From CAYNNP01 sp964398215 (GTDB lineage: Bacteria; Planctomycetota; Planctomycetia; Pirellulales; Pirellulaceae), in NCBI GenBank assembly GCA_964398215.1, contig CAYNNP010000038.1:1-37117 (forward strand): a DNA stretch of 37,117 nt, written 5' to 3'. A program made the position numbers and the translations under genes. Within the stretch, counting starts at the first letter, position 1. Each line of letters begins with the position of its first letter. Below are positions 7,807 to 17,042 of this stretch, one piece after another. The notes under the pieces were generated by a model, which saw only the letters and a program-made list of their open reading frames with translations, did not search any database and had not been told where the DNA came from.

Positions 7807-10335
7807 CTAGTCGCGAATCCACCGTGGCTCGCGATTCATCAACTTTCGGACAAAGAAATCCGCTTGCCGTCGTTTTGCGTAAGGCCGACCGGCGGCGCCG
7901 TGGCCAACACCTGGCATGATCAATTGCTCAAAGTCGATGTCGGCCTTGATCAATGCATCGATCACCTGCATCGTGCTGGCAGGATCAACATTGTTATCAA
8001 GTTCACCCCAAATCAACATCAAATCGCCTTTGACCTTGTGGGCGTGGGTGACGTTGGACTGTTCCGCATAGTGGGGACCAACAGGGTATCCCATCCACTG
8101 TTCATTCCACCAGATTTTATCAACGCGGTTGTCATGACACCCACAATCGGCAACCGCCGCACGATAAAAATCGCCATGCGAAATCAGCGCCCGCATCGCA
8201 CTTTGCCCGCCCGCTGATCCGCCCCAGATTCCAACTCGAGTCAGATCCATTTCAGGACGATCTTTGGCGGCTTCCTTTATCCAAAGCACTCGATCGGGAA
8301 ACCCACTGTCACCCAAGTTCTGCCAGCAGACGTCATGGAATGCCTTGCTGCGATGATTGGTTCCCATGCCATCGATTTTGACCACGATGAATCCCAGTTC
8401 GGCCATCTGGAAAAGGCTGCTGTGAGTGTCAAATTTCTTGGGAACAAATGCCGCATGCGGCCCTGCATAAATGGCTTCCAAGACCGGGTACTTCTTAGCC
8501 GGGTCAAAGTTCGTTGGACGAACGATCACCCCATAGATATCAGTCATCCCGTCACGCGCTTTTGCGACAAAACGCTCGGGTGCGCGCCATGGCAAATCGT
8601 ACAACTTTGACGCATCCGCTTTTTCCAATTCACATAAAAATTCACCTGTGGTCGCGTCTCGCAAATTTGTAACGGGCGGCAGATCAACGCGAGAGTACAT
8701 ATCGATCAGGTATTTTCTGTCCGGAGAAAACTGCCATACATGGTCGCCATCGCCTTGCGTCATACGAGTTAGATTCTGGCCATCAAAATCGACACGCACC
8801 AAGTGTTGGTGATAAGGATCTTGGCCAGCGTCGATACCAGAAGCAACGAACCACAACTGACGTTTCTCTTCGTCAACGCGAACAACCTTTCGGACAACCC
8901 AATCGCCTTTGGTGATTGGGTTGATGACATCACCGGTTGCTTGGTCAATCAAATACAAGTGGTTCCAGCCCGAGCGCTCACTCATCCAAATCAATTCATC
9001 ATCGCCAACATAGCGCATGTAAGACTTGGACGAATAGCAAACGAATGTATCGGGAGCTTCTTCTGCAATCGCAGACACTTTCGCTGTTTCAGCGTCGACG
9101 CCAATCAATCGCAGTACTTCGTGTCCACGCTGATTGTATTGAAAGCGAAAAGTATCACCGCTGGAGTTCCAACTGAATTCATTCAGGCTGAACGGATTCG
9201 GAAACAGTGCGTCATCAATTTTCTTCGACTCACCTTCGATCGAAAACAACACTGGTCGCGGATGATGCAGTTGATCGCCTGGTTTCGCGTACCCGATCGT
9301 GACAACATTTGAGTGAATTGAGTTTTTTGGAGACGATTCGACCATCGACACCGTACGTAGACCCGCCCGTCTCGTTTTCAGCACAACAAAGTGTTTTGAT
9401 GATGGCGACCACCACACGCGTCCTTCGTAACCATCGCGCTCGGTTCCATCTTTGGTTTCGACCACGATTTTACCGGTAACGTCATTTCGCAGAACGACAT
9501 TGTTTCGTTGAAGGTCAACGCGAAACTTACCGTCGGGTGACACATTGCCAGACGCAGTGCGGGTGCGTCGACGGCGTCTGGGTTCAGGGTTCGGGATTGG
9601 CATCTTCGTTGTCACGATTCCAATGTTTGACCAGGCATCAGCAACAAAGCACGCGCGCGGTTTACCTTCCAAGGTCTGCAAGACAAACGCGTGGCCAACA
9701 AAGCTGTCCATTTCGTTGGTAGCCTGCGGCTTCACAACTCCGTAAGGTTCGGGTCGCCCTCTTCTTGGGATCCAAACGATTCGAAGCGGTTCGGTGGTAT
9801 CATTCCGAAATCGCAACTGCACTGGTTCGCCGCCGTCGATGCTGCGAACAACTGTTTTCTGCGGGGTCAGTCCTTGAAATGCCCCGTCATCATCGGTTGA
9901 TTCCAATGCGTTCAGTGGGCCTTTTGGCAGTTGAAAACGATACGCTTTCCCATTGAAGTGAAACTGACAGCTCTTCAAATCATCCGCAACGCGAAGACTC
10001 TTTAGATTCAATCTATCGGCTGACACCTTCCGTTTGATGGCATCGGAGATTTCCGCCGCGAGAGTCCGATGATCAAACATTGGTTTGCGGGTCTTGCTGG
10101 TAGGATCAACCAACACATACTCCGTTGCCTCCCTCGACGTCTTCACACGGTACCACAAAAACTGTTTTTCTGGGCCAAACCAGACTGGCTGAACTTTGTC
10201 GCGAAAAACCAAGCCGCCTGTTCGTTTCCCATAGTCCGCTGATCGCTGATAATCATCCAGGGAACCCTGCGAATGGGCTTGGGAAACAAAAACTGCACTG
10301 CAAATGCAGACGACGGCATAGCGAATAAAATTCAT
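7807..10335 (-). CDS. S9 family serine peptidase (dipeptidyl peptidase IV-like)
   Basis: An exported 842-residue peptidase. The start at 10335 gives a signal peptide (MNFIRYAVVCICSAVFVSQAHS); an upstream in-frame extension to 10488 would overlap the divergent gene's leader and is unlikely. The N-terminal two thirds is a DPP IV-type beta-propeller (for example WWSPSSKHFVVLKTR, WNSSGDTFRFQYNQRG, SERSGWNHLYLID). The C-terminal alpha/beta hydrolase holds the predicted triad Ser707 (GGSAGG), Asp780 (GELDNNVDP) and His812 (GVGHG). The nucleophile elbow GGSAGG differs from the usual GWSYGG of animal DPP IV. It probably cleaves peptides in the periplasm; cleavage after proline is inferred from the family only. 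It is convergent with the AEC gene and divergent from the UnbV lipoprotein gene. Confidence 0.9.
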   Translation of the reverse strand: MNFIRYAVVCICSAVFVSQAHSQGSLDDYQRSADYGKRTGGLVFRDKVQPVWFGPEKQFLWYRVKTSREATEYVLVDPTSKTRKPMFDHRTLAAEISDAIKRKVSADRLNLKSLRVADDLKSCQFHFNGKAYRFQLPKGPLNALESTDDDGAFQGLTPQKTVVRSIDGGEPVQLRFRNDTTEPLRIVWIPRRGRPEPYGVVKPQATNEMDSFVGHAFVLQTLEGKPRACFVADAWSNIGIVTTKMPIPNPEPRRRRRTRTASGNVSPDGKFRVDLQRNNVVLRNDVTGKIVVETKDGTERDGYEGRVWWSPSSKHFVVLKTRRAGLRTVSMVESSPKNSIHSNVVTIGYAKPGDQLHHPRPVLFSIEGESKKIDDALFPNPFSLNEFSWNSSGDTFRFQYNQRGHEVLRLIGVDAETAKVSAIAEEAPDTFVCYSSKSYMRYVGDDELIWMSERSGWNHLYLIDQATGDVINPITKGDWVVRKVVRVDEEKRQLWFVASGIDAGQDPYHQHLVRVDFDGQNLTRMTQGDGDHVWQFSPDRKYLIDMYSRVDLPPVTNLRDATTGEFLCELEKADASKLYDLPWRAPERFVAKARDGMTDIYGVIVRPTNFDPAKKYPVLEAIYAGPHAAFVPKKFDTHSSLFQMAELGFIVVKIDGMGTNHRSKAFHDVCWQNLGDSGFPDRVLWIKEAAKDRPEMDLTRVGIWGGSAGGQSAMRALISHGDFYRAAVADCGCHDNRVDKIWWNEQWMGYPVGPHYAEQSNVTHAHKVKGDLMLIWGELDNNVDPASTMQVIDALIKADIDFEQLIMPGVGHGAAGRPYAKRRQADFFVRKLMNREPRWIRD

Positions 10336-10458
10336 GTCGGAAGCAAAGGCTAAGAGAATCGATACGTGGCCTTTCAAATCATAGTCGGTTAAATGCACGC
10401 AGTCACAGCGGCCAGCTAAAAACAGCAGTTGCCACATCGAATCTGCAAGAGAGATACA

Positions 10459-13452
10459 ATGCCAACAGGCTTTCCTCACCAAAATCACAAATCGACTATG
10501 TTGACTAAATGCATCCGTTTCGCTTCGATCGCAATGTGCTGTGCATTGGTTGGATGCACAAACGATCCGCCCAAACCAAGCACACCCGTACCGCAGCGGC
10601 TAACTGTGCTCGAGCAGCTGGCTGAAGTAAGAAAACTGAATTCACAAGGCGATACCACGGGTGCTTTGAAACGTGTTCGCGAAACATTGCTCGAAGCGCC
10701 AGAGAATGTGCAAGCAATTTCGATGGCGATGGAATTGTCTGCACACGAAAAAAAGTTCTCTGATGCTGGGGATCTTGCGTTCACACTGTCGGCGATGGAA
10801 GGTGTTCGTTCGCAAGAACTATTGGTCGAAAAGGCCTTTGGTTGGCATCTACAAGGTGGTGACTATGCGTCGGCCGAGGCGGATCTGCGAAAGGCAATTC
10901 AAAACTCTCCCACTGACGTCAACGCGCATCGGTTCTTGGCCCAACTACTGAGCGCTCAAGGGCGACGCATCGAATCCAGTTCTCACGTTCGAGAGCTGAT
11001 TCGGTTGAAAGCGGTTTTGCACCACGAGTTGGTTAGCATGGTGGATCTGCGCGGCCCGTTCGAATTGGTGGACTATCAAGATCTGATTGACCGCTCCCAG
11101 ACCACTGTGTTTTCAGTTGGCGAAGCACGCATGATCCTGGGCCGCACACGCGGCGACCTTACAAAGGCAGCTTCAATACTGAAGCAGGTGACCGAGCAAT
11201 TCCCGTCGAATACATCGGCGTCTGCGCTATACGGTTCGACGCTGCACAGAGCCGAACGCGAGCAAGAATTTGAGCGTTGGCGCGCCGGCCTTCCGCGCGG
11301 AATCGAGACGGAACCTGAGTACTGGAATGTGATGGGAAAATGGTTGCATCGCCAAGGCCGTCACCAAGAAGCAGTTCGAGCGTTTGCCGAAGCTCTTCGG
11401 TTGGATCCGACAGATCGGGATTCACTACGTGAAGCAATCGCGGTAATGAACGCAAATGGGCAATCAGCCGAAACACAAACCATGCGCGCGCGTTTGGCGG
11501 ACTTGGACAAAATTTTCAGGATTGCGAAAGACGCCGATGCTGAGCAAGCAAAATGGATCGCCAGCAAATTAGAAGAACTTGGTCGGCCATGGGAATCGCT
11601 TGGTTGGCTGATACAAAGCTACCAACTCAGTGGCAAAATACAGTCAGCAATTCCAGAAATCAACCGACGTTACCAAGTCGCATTGCAATGGGAGAGTGCT
11701 GCCAAGCCTGGACAAGTTGCTTTGGTTCGGCGTCGGCAATTGCTAGGGTTCGATGCAGAGAAACTACCGATGCCGAATTTGGCATCGCGTGCTGCAACCC
11801 CCAACGCAACGAAGGTTTCGCAGGTCTCCAAAGTCCCGTTTCGTCTTGTTGACGTTGCGAGCACAGTTGGATTGAACCTTCGCTACGAAAGTGGTTTTGC
11901 ATACGATCGAATCGACGACCGCGTGCCGTCCTCATCCAAGTCAAACATGTACACATTTCATGTCAACGGTGGTGGCATCGCGGCGCTTGATTACGACTTG
12001 GACGGTCATGTCGACTTGTATTTCTCGCAAGCTGGCGGGCGCCCCAACGACGCCAATGGGTCGCGCCCCAATCAGATGTTTCGTGGGTTGCCCGGCCGCT
12101 TTACAGAAACAACATTGAACTCAATGACAGGGGATCGAGGTTTTGGGCAAGGCGTCTGTTCGGGAGATATCAACCAGGATGGTTTCCCAGACTTGCTGGT
12201 CGCCAATATTGGCAAAAACTCGATCTACCTGAACCAAGGAGACGGAACCTACCAACGACGCGACGATTTGATTACCAAACCCACCAATGCTTGGAGCAGT
12301 TGTTTTGCAGTCGCCGATCTGAATGGTGACTCATTGCCAGAAATCATTGAAGTCAATTACTTGGACGACCAATCAGCTTACAACAGCAACTGCGAAAACG
12401 GTTGCCGATCGCCGCAGGAATTCACCTCTGGCCAAGATGTCGTTTATCGCTGCCAAAAAGATGGGGCCTACGCGCCGTGGGTTGAAGTGACTTCCGATCA
12501 ACCGAGACTTGGCTTGGGAATTCTAGTCGCGAATTTTGACAAAAAGCATGGAAACGATTTCTTTGTGGCCAACGATGGCGACTTCAACCATTTCTGGAGC
12601 AGTACATCCGCAAAAGAATTGGATTCCAAGTTTGCCATGTCCGACACGGCTGGTGTCCGGGGATGCCGCATCGGGCGGGACGGAAATTCCCAAGCATGCA
12701 TGGGGATCGCTCATGGAGATTTCGACCGCGACGGCACCTTGGATCTGCATGTCACAAACTACTACAACGAATCCAACAACTTGTTCTTGCAGACAAAGGA
12801 CGGTTTCTTTTCTGATGAATCTCGCAAAATGGGGCTCGGCCGGGACTCTTTAAAGGTGCTGGGATTCGGCACGCAGGCAATCGATTTTGACCACGATGGC
12901 TGGCTGGACCTTGCTGTTTTGAATGGGCACGTTGATGACCAACGCGAGGAAAAAAACACACCCTTTCAAATGCGACCACAGCTGTTTCGAGGCAGTTCAA
13001 GAGGTTTCAAAATGCAGGATTCGAAATCACTGGGTGACGCTTGGCAAAAAAAGCAACTTGGTAGAACTTTGGCGTTAATCGATTTCGATCGTGATGGCCG
13101 GATGGACCTTGTCGGAAACTACTTGGACGACCCTGTGTCGCTTTTGCACAACCAGACAGCCGTAGCAAATTGGCTGCAAATAGAATTGGTTGGAACCGCC
13201 AGCGAACGTGACGGCATCGGTGCGGTTGTGGAAATCACGGTGGATCAGCAAAGCTGGACTGCTTGGCAAACCGCCGGAGATGGCTACATGTGTACTAACG
13301 AATCAGTTTTGCATTTTGGAATTGGCAATGCCGATCTGATTGACGAAATGACTGTTCGCTGGCCAGATGGAGGGTCGCAATCGTTCTCTGATTTAAAGGC
13401 CAATGGACGGTATTTGGTCGTGCAAGGTGACGAAAACGCATACGCACGATGA
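10459..13452 (+). CDS. TPR/FG-GAP/ASPIC-UnbV lipoprotein
   Basis: A predicted lipoprotein with a lipobox ending in ALVGC (Cys33 from this start). The ATG at 10459 is preceded by AAGAGAGA at good spacing; an ATG at 10498 (MLTKCIRFASIAMCCALVGC) would give a more standard signal length and is a real alternative. After the lipid anchor, residues about 40-400 are TPR-like (ALKRVRETLLEAPENVQAIS, AEADLRKAIQNSPTDVNAHRF, AVRAFAEALRLDPTDRDSL). Then come FG-GAP/VCBS repeats with calcium-type loops (DYDLDGHVDLYF, DINQDGFPDLLV, DFDRDGTLDLHV, DFDHDGWLDLAV). The end is an ASPIC/UnbV domain (NWLQIELVGTASERDGIGA through WPDGGSQSFSDL). This CRTAC1-like architecture is frequent in planctomycetes; it likely acts in surface binding, but no ligand is known. 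Confidence 0.88.
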   Translation: MPTGFPHQNHKSTMLTKCIRFASIAMCCALVGCTNDPPKPSTPVPQRLTVLEQLAEVRKLNSQGDTTGALKRVRETLLEAPENVQAISMAMELSAHEKKFSDAGDLAFTLSAMEGVRSQELLVEKAFGWHLQGGDYASAEADLRKAIQNSPTDVNAHRFLAQLLSAQGRRIESSSHVRELIRLKAVLHHELVSMVDLRGPFELVDYQDLIDRSQTTVFSVGEARMILGRTRGDLTKAASILKQVTEQFPSNTSASALYGSTLHRAEREQEFERWRAGLPRGIETEPEYWNVMGKWLHRQGRHQEAVRAFAEALRLDPTDRDSLREAIAVMNANGQSAETQTMRARLADLDKIFRIAKDADAEQAKWIASKLEELGRPWESLGWLIQSYQLSGKIQSAIPEINRRYQVALQWESAAKPGQVALVRRRQLLGFDAEKLPMPNLASRAATPNATKVSQVSKVPFRLVDVASTVGLNLRYESGFAYDRIDDRVPSSSKSNMYTFHVNGGGIAALDYDLDGHVDLYFSQAGGRPNDANGSRPNQMFRGLPGRFTETTLNSMTGDRGFGQGVCSGDINQDGFPDLLVANIGKNSIYLNQGDGTYQRRDDLITKPTNAWSSCFAVADLNGDSLPEIIEVNYLDDQSAYNSNCENGCRSPQEFTSGQDVVYRCQKDGAYAPWVEVTSDQPRLGLGILVANFDKKHGNDFFVANDGDFNHFWSSTSAKELDSKFAMSDTAGVRGCRIGRDGNSQACMGIAHGDFDRDGTLDLHVTNYYNESNNLFLQTKDGFFSDESRKMGLGRDSLKVLGFGTQAIDFDHDGWLDLAVLNGHVDDQREEKNTPFQMRPQLFRGSSRGFKMQDSKSLGDAWQKKQLGRTLALIDFDRDGRMDLVGNYLDDPVSLLHNQTAVANWLQIELVGTASERDGIGAVVEITVDQQSWTAWQTAGDGYMCTNESVLHFGIGNADLIDEMTVRWPDGGSQSFSDLKANGRYLVVQGDENAYAR

Positions 13453-13495
13453 ACTTGGGTTAAAACTTTTCGATAGGTTTGCTACTCTGTTTCGT

Positions 13496-14173
13496 ATGAA
13501 TTTCCTAAGCCATGCGATTCCGTATTTCGATAAACCACTGTTGGCGATTTCAACGGGCATCCCCGATTGGCTGAGCGTGATCGATCGTAAAATCCGAGCT
13601 CGGCGCAAACTGGCCGAACAGTTCTCGGACAGCGAAGACGATGAAATGTCCCAAGTAGCAAACGGGATCATTCGCCACATCGAAGACGACCGTTGGTTCC
13701 ATGGCACCGAAGCGTTCGTAGATACCAACATGCATCTCGCCGTCCAGCTTCGTGATTTGCTGCCGGACGATGCGGGTTTTCGACCAACTTTTGTGGGCCA
13801 CATCCTGATCGAACTGTTGCTGGATGCGTATTGGATTCGCGACGACAAATCAACTGCCGATCGCTACTATGCCATGCTTGCCGACGTTTCATCTGAAACC
13901 GTGCAAAGATGCGTCAACCAGATAACGGGCAAACCGACGAAAGAGATTGTCGGCACGATCCAGCGGTTCATTGAAATGCGTTTTCTGTACGACTACTTGG
14001 ACTTCGATCGTTTGTTCATGCGATTGAATCAGGTATTGCAGCGTGTTGGTCTGCAAGCGATGCCGGATTCGGTTGTGGATTGGTTGCCCAAGGCTAACGA
14101 ATTGGTTGAATCTCGGCGGCTCAGACTACTGACGCCGCCTGACGGATCTCGGCCGTTTCCAACGCTAGGATAG
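13496..14173 (+). CDS. AcpH-like (acyl carrier protein phosphodiesterase-related) protein
   Basis: A 225-residue protein beginning MNFLSHAIPYF. The start at 13496 is chosen because this N-terminus matches that of AcpH proteins (MNFLAH). Other shared positions are a GIPDW in place of the AcpH N-L-L-A-DF region, then ANGIIRHIEDDRWFH in the position of GIxxHRxID, and GHILIELLLDAYWI in the position of the DHFLxxxW helix. These suggest the same all-helical, metal-dependent fold. AcpH removes phosphopantetheine from acyl carrier protein; whether this divergent member does so is unknown. It follows the lipoprotein gene by 43 bases on the same strand and may be co-transcribed. Confidence 0.55.
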   Translation: MNFLSHAIPYFDKPLLAISTGIPDWLSVIDRKIRARRKLAEQFSDSEDDEMSQVANGIIRHIEDDRWFHGTEAFVDTNMHLAVQLRDLLPDDAGFRPTFVGHILIELLLDAYWIRDDKSTADRYYAMLADVSSETVQRCVNQITGKPTKEIVGTIQRFIEMRFLYDYLDFDRLFMRLNQVLQRVGLQAMPDSVVDWLPKANELVESRRLRLLTPPDGSRPFPTLG

Positions 14174-14187
14174 TTTGCGACGTCCTG

Positions 14188-15201
14188 TTACTTCAGGATG
14201 CCACGTGCGACCAGATTGTTGATGCGGCGTGCTGTTTCTGCCAACCCATCGCAAACGGCTTCTGAATAGCTGCGACCGTCCGTTGTGTCGATACCGTGAC
14301 GTGGGTCCGCTTCGCGAAGCCCAGCAAGAGCTGCGTCCTCGTGATGAAACAATTCCACAAAAACAGTTTTCAGTTTTCCGGTCGCTGCGCTTGCCGCCAG
14401 CAAGTTTGCGATCCAACCATCATCGGTACTCAGGCAACCGCGCGTTGTTTTCGCAGACGCATGAAAGAGACTGAAGCCACCCGCATCGGCCATCTCTTTG
14501 ATGATCGCAGCGTTTTCTTCCATGGAAAGATCCGAGTCACCGCAGTGAGCCGCGTCCACCAAAATACGAAAGAACGATTGCCCGAGCTCTTCGTTGGCAG
14601 CTTTGGCGATTTTCCACGCTTTGCCAACGTCGGTGAACGTTTGAAATTCGATGCCACGCAAAAACTCAATGTGCCACGCTTTGATACAACTTCCGATTGC
14701 ATCGGCTTCGCGAACCGCTCGCGTGTGAAGCTTCACGTTCTGGGCAACAGCCGCATCAAAGTCAGCACCTGTTAGTGTTGTCGCGCCAGGCTTCATCCAT
14801 TCTTCGATCGACGTTGATGAAACATTCTCCACATTCATCGCCTGCGCCGCCTTGAGTCCAGAGACAAGGATTTCGCACACAGTGTCTTCGTCGTCTGGAT
14901 TCATTGGGTTACCGCCAGCAACCATCATGATCATGTGCGGTGCCATTCCTAACTCACGAATGCCACCAAACAGGTCGCTAGTGTCTTGATCGTTGACACC
15001 GGGAAACTGAGGAACCTGAGCAGCATTGATCGCGACCGGCGACATCGCCTTCAATCGCTTCAACTCGGCGACGGTTAGCAATTCGCCATCATCACCGCGC
15101 GGGAGCCGCCCGTTTTCGTCCGGCACCAAGCCGCCCACAAACTTGATATGTGTAGGAACAACGCCAAATTCCAGATCTGCTTTCAGGGTGATGCTAGTCA
15201 T
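14188..15201 (-). CDS. TIM-barrel protein, xylose isomerase-like
   Basis: A 337-residue cytosolic protein with the feel of a sugar isomerase/epimerase TIM barrel: alternating strands and helices with polar residues at strand ends, such as MIMMVAGGNPMNPDD, NVENVSSTSIEEW, CIKAWHIEFLRG, FFRILVDAAHCGDSDLS and KTVFVELFHHEDAALAG. The Glu, His, Asp/His and Glu at the strand ends would suit a divalent metal site as in xylose isomerase-like (AP endonuclease 2) enzymes. No exact family is recognised and the substrate is unknown. It stands alone, convergent with the AcpH-like gene (14 bases apart) and divergent from the small receiver-like gene. Confidence 0.6.
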   Translation of the reverse strand: MTSITLKADLEFGVVPTHIKFVGGLVPDENGRLPRGDDGELLTVAELKRLKAMSPVAINAAQVPQFPGVNDQDTSDLFGGIRELGMAPHMIMMVAGGNPMNPDDEDTVCEILVSGLKAAQAMNVENVSSTSIEEWMKPGATTLTGADFDAAVAQNVKLHTRAVREADAIGSCIKAWHIEFLRGIEFQTFTDVGKAWKIAKAANEELGQSFFRILVDAAHCGDSDLSMEENAAIIKEMADAGGFSLFHASAKTTRGCLSTDDGWIANLLAASAATGKLKTVFVELFHHEDAALAGLREADPRHGIDTTDGRSYSEAVCDGLAETARRINNLVARGILK

Positions 15202-15359
15202 TTCAAAATCTTACGAGAACGAGGGAGCCAGAAAAGCACAGTTTGGCACGTAAAACTTTCTCGTTCAACTGACCTGAATTTCGATTCGAAGATAGGATAG
15301 ATTCTTGTGCGTGATCGAATCCTAACACCCTGCCTTTGCCCAAAAATCGCCGAAACCTA

Positions 15360-15701
15360 ATGAATTCCACACCAATGGTCGCTTTTCTGTCGGGTGATTT
15401 GATGTTTGCGTCCAAGATTAAGGGTGCCGCGACATCTGCGGGGCTTGGTTTTCATTTTGGTGGAGGCTTGCCGAGTGAAAACACATCGCAAATCAAGTTT
15501 GTGCTTTTGGACTTGGCGACTCGAAGCAGCCTGACCGACAAGATCATTGCGATGGTAGAAGAGAAATGCCCAGGAGCCAAAACGATCGCATTCGGTCCGC
15601 ATGTCGACACCGAAAAACTTGAAGCAGCCAAACAAGCTGGCATCCAACATGTTTTGTCACGCAGCCAACTAGTGCACGCTTTGCCAACGATGTTTAGCTA
15701 G
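15360..15701 (+). CDS. Small receiver-like protein of unknown function
   Basis: A protein of about 113 residues (start MNSTPMVAFLSGDLMF at 15360; an ATG at 15375 is possible). The pattern of strands and helices resembles a CheY-like receiver: VAFLSGDLMF, KFVLLDLATRSSLTDKI, KTIAFGPHVDTEKLEAAKQAG, and IQHVLSRSQLVHALPTMF. The Asp in LLDLA occupies the place of the phosphorylated residue, but the usual acidic pair after strand 1 and the Lys after strand 5 are not conserved (SGD and SRS instead). It may therefore be a non-phosphorylated pseudo-receiver. No output domain is attached. No Shine-Dalgarno site is evident. Function unknown. Confidence 0.55.
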   Translation: MNSTPMVAFLSGDLMFASKIKGAATSAGLGFHFGGGLPSENTSQIKFVLLDLATRSSLTDKIIAMVEEKCPGAKTIAFGPHVDTEKLEAAKQAGIQHVLSRSQLVHALPTMFS

Positions 15702-15767
15702 TGCCAAAACTGGCGACGCAAAAGCGAACGCAATGAGTTTGTTGTCGTTTGGATGATGCAAAGAAAA

Positions 15768-15793
15768 ACGGCCGAACCCAAGGGCTCGGCCGT
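15768..15793 (-). terminator. Rho-independent terminator after the coiled-coil protein gene
   Basis: A perfect 8-bp stem acggccga/tcggccgt with an inner ccc/ggg extension closes a short loop. On the minus strand it is followed by TTTTCTTTG, and it sits 26 bases past the stop of the gene ending at 15820, so it is its likely terminator. Confidence 0.8.
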
Positions 15794-15819
15794 CATCAAA
15801 TTGGCTAGCAGAAATACGT

Positions 15820-16938
15820 CTACAGCTTTACGTCTTCGTCCCGCTTGGCTTTTTGTTCGCCTGCGCCCTCGACTTCTTTCTTGTCGTCTTCCTTGGGCTT
15901 ATCAGACTTCTTCTCTTCAGCAGGCGTCTTTTCGACTTCGACCGCTTCTTCCTTCACTTCGGCCGCTTCGTTTGCGGCTGTCTCCAAAGCTTTGATTTTT
16001 TGTTCGGCCTCGGCCAGCTTCTTTTTCAATGCTTGGTTTTGCTTGGAAGTTTTCTGAGCTTTCTTCTTGGCTTCTTGAATCGCCATCGATGCGTCCGCCG
16101 CTTTCTTTTCTGCCTGATTGGATTGGCCTTTAGCATCCGCCAAAGCTGCTTCGAGTTCTTTGACCCGTTGGAGAGATTTCTCCAGCGACTGTTGCGTCAT
16201 TGCTGCCTTTGCAGCCTTCTTTTTCGAAGCAGCCAGTTTTTGTTTTGATTCAGCGAGAGCGTTTTCTGTAGCCGCGATCTTGTCGGCAAACTCTTGCAAC
16301 TTTTCGGCCGTTGCCTTTTCGTTACGACTCACCAGTTGCTGCGATTGTTCAACTGCTTTGTCCTTCTCTTCTTTCAACGCTTCCAGTTTTGATTCCAAAT
16401 CTTTGACGCGTCCCGTCAGAATGACATTGATGCTGCCAGGAACCGAACTCGATGGATAAGTTTCGACTGGCTGTGGTTCCGTTGTCGAACCGTAAACCAA
16501 GTCTGAAACACTCGTTGGTTCTTGTGTCGATGGATCCGAATACTGAATGGGTGCTGTTTCAACTGGATACACAACCGTCGATTCGGCGGAGGCAGGCAGC
16601 GCATTTTGAACCACGATCTCTTGGCTAGGATAAATAACCGTTTCGGGATACGTAGGGTACGCGGTGGGATAGGCCGACGGATAAGCAGTCGGGTATTCGG
16701 TCATTGGCAGTGACGAAATCACCGTACCGCTAGGAACCATTTCGGTGTATTGCGGATACGTCGTCACACCATAATTAAGTTGGTAGCCCGATGATGACGG
16801 GTAGATGATTGTGCCGCTGGGAACTGGATACGATTGGTAAGGATAATTCCCCGACTGACAACCGCAGTTCGGTCCATCTCCGTGGACAAGTGGCAATGCT
16901 GAGAATACAGCAGCAAGAAAAACACACGCTCGTTTCAT
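15820..16938 (-). CDS. Secreted Tyr/Pro-rich coiled-coil protein
   Basis: An exported protein of 372 residues. The start at 16938 gives a signal peptide (MKRACVFLAAVFSALPLVHG). Residues about 20-150 are rich in Tyr, Pro, Ser and Thr with a short degenerate repeat of the form YPTAYPSAYPTAYPTYP and several VIYPS units. Residues about 175-325 form a long Ala/Lys/Glu/Gln coiled coil (KDLESKLEALKEEKDKAVEQ and many AxKK heptads). The tail is almost entirely Lys and Glu. It looks like an envelope-anchored or periplasmic structural filament protein; no enzyme domain is visible. It is a single-gene unit with its own terminator. The family is not recognised, and low-complexity makes homology searching hard. 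Confidence 0.7.
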   Translation of the reverse strand: MKRACVFLAAVFSALPLVHGDGPNCGCQSGNYPYQSYPVPSGTIIYPSSSGYQLNYGVTTYPQYTEMVPSGTVISSLPMTEYPTAYPSAYPTAYPTYPETVIYPSQEIVVQNALPASAESTVVYPVETAPIQYSDPSTQEPTSVSDLVYGSTTEPQPVETYPSSSVPGSINVILTGRVKDLESKLEALKEEKDKAVEQSQQLVSRNEKATAEKLQEFADKIAATENALAESKQKLAASKKKAAKAAMTQQSLEKSLQRVKELEAALADAKGQSNQAEKKAADASMAIQEAKKKAQKTSKQNQALKKKLAEAEQKIKALETAANEAAEVKEEAVEVEKTPAEEKKSDKPKEDDKKEVEGAGEQKAKRDEDVKL

Positions 16939-17042
16939 GTTGTTCTCAATAGGTAAAAAAGCAGGTAGCAAAGTCATGTCTTACAGTTGGTAATATCACT
17001 ACTGTGTGGGCAAATTGCAAACAAACTAGTGGCCCTGGGCGA

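Noticed and set aside
13453..13495. Promoter in the gap between the lipoprotein and AcpH-like genes
   Set aside because: The ttgggt and tttgct-type hexamers are poor matches to sigma-70 consensus and the genes may simply be co-transcribed.
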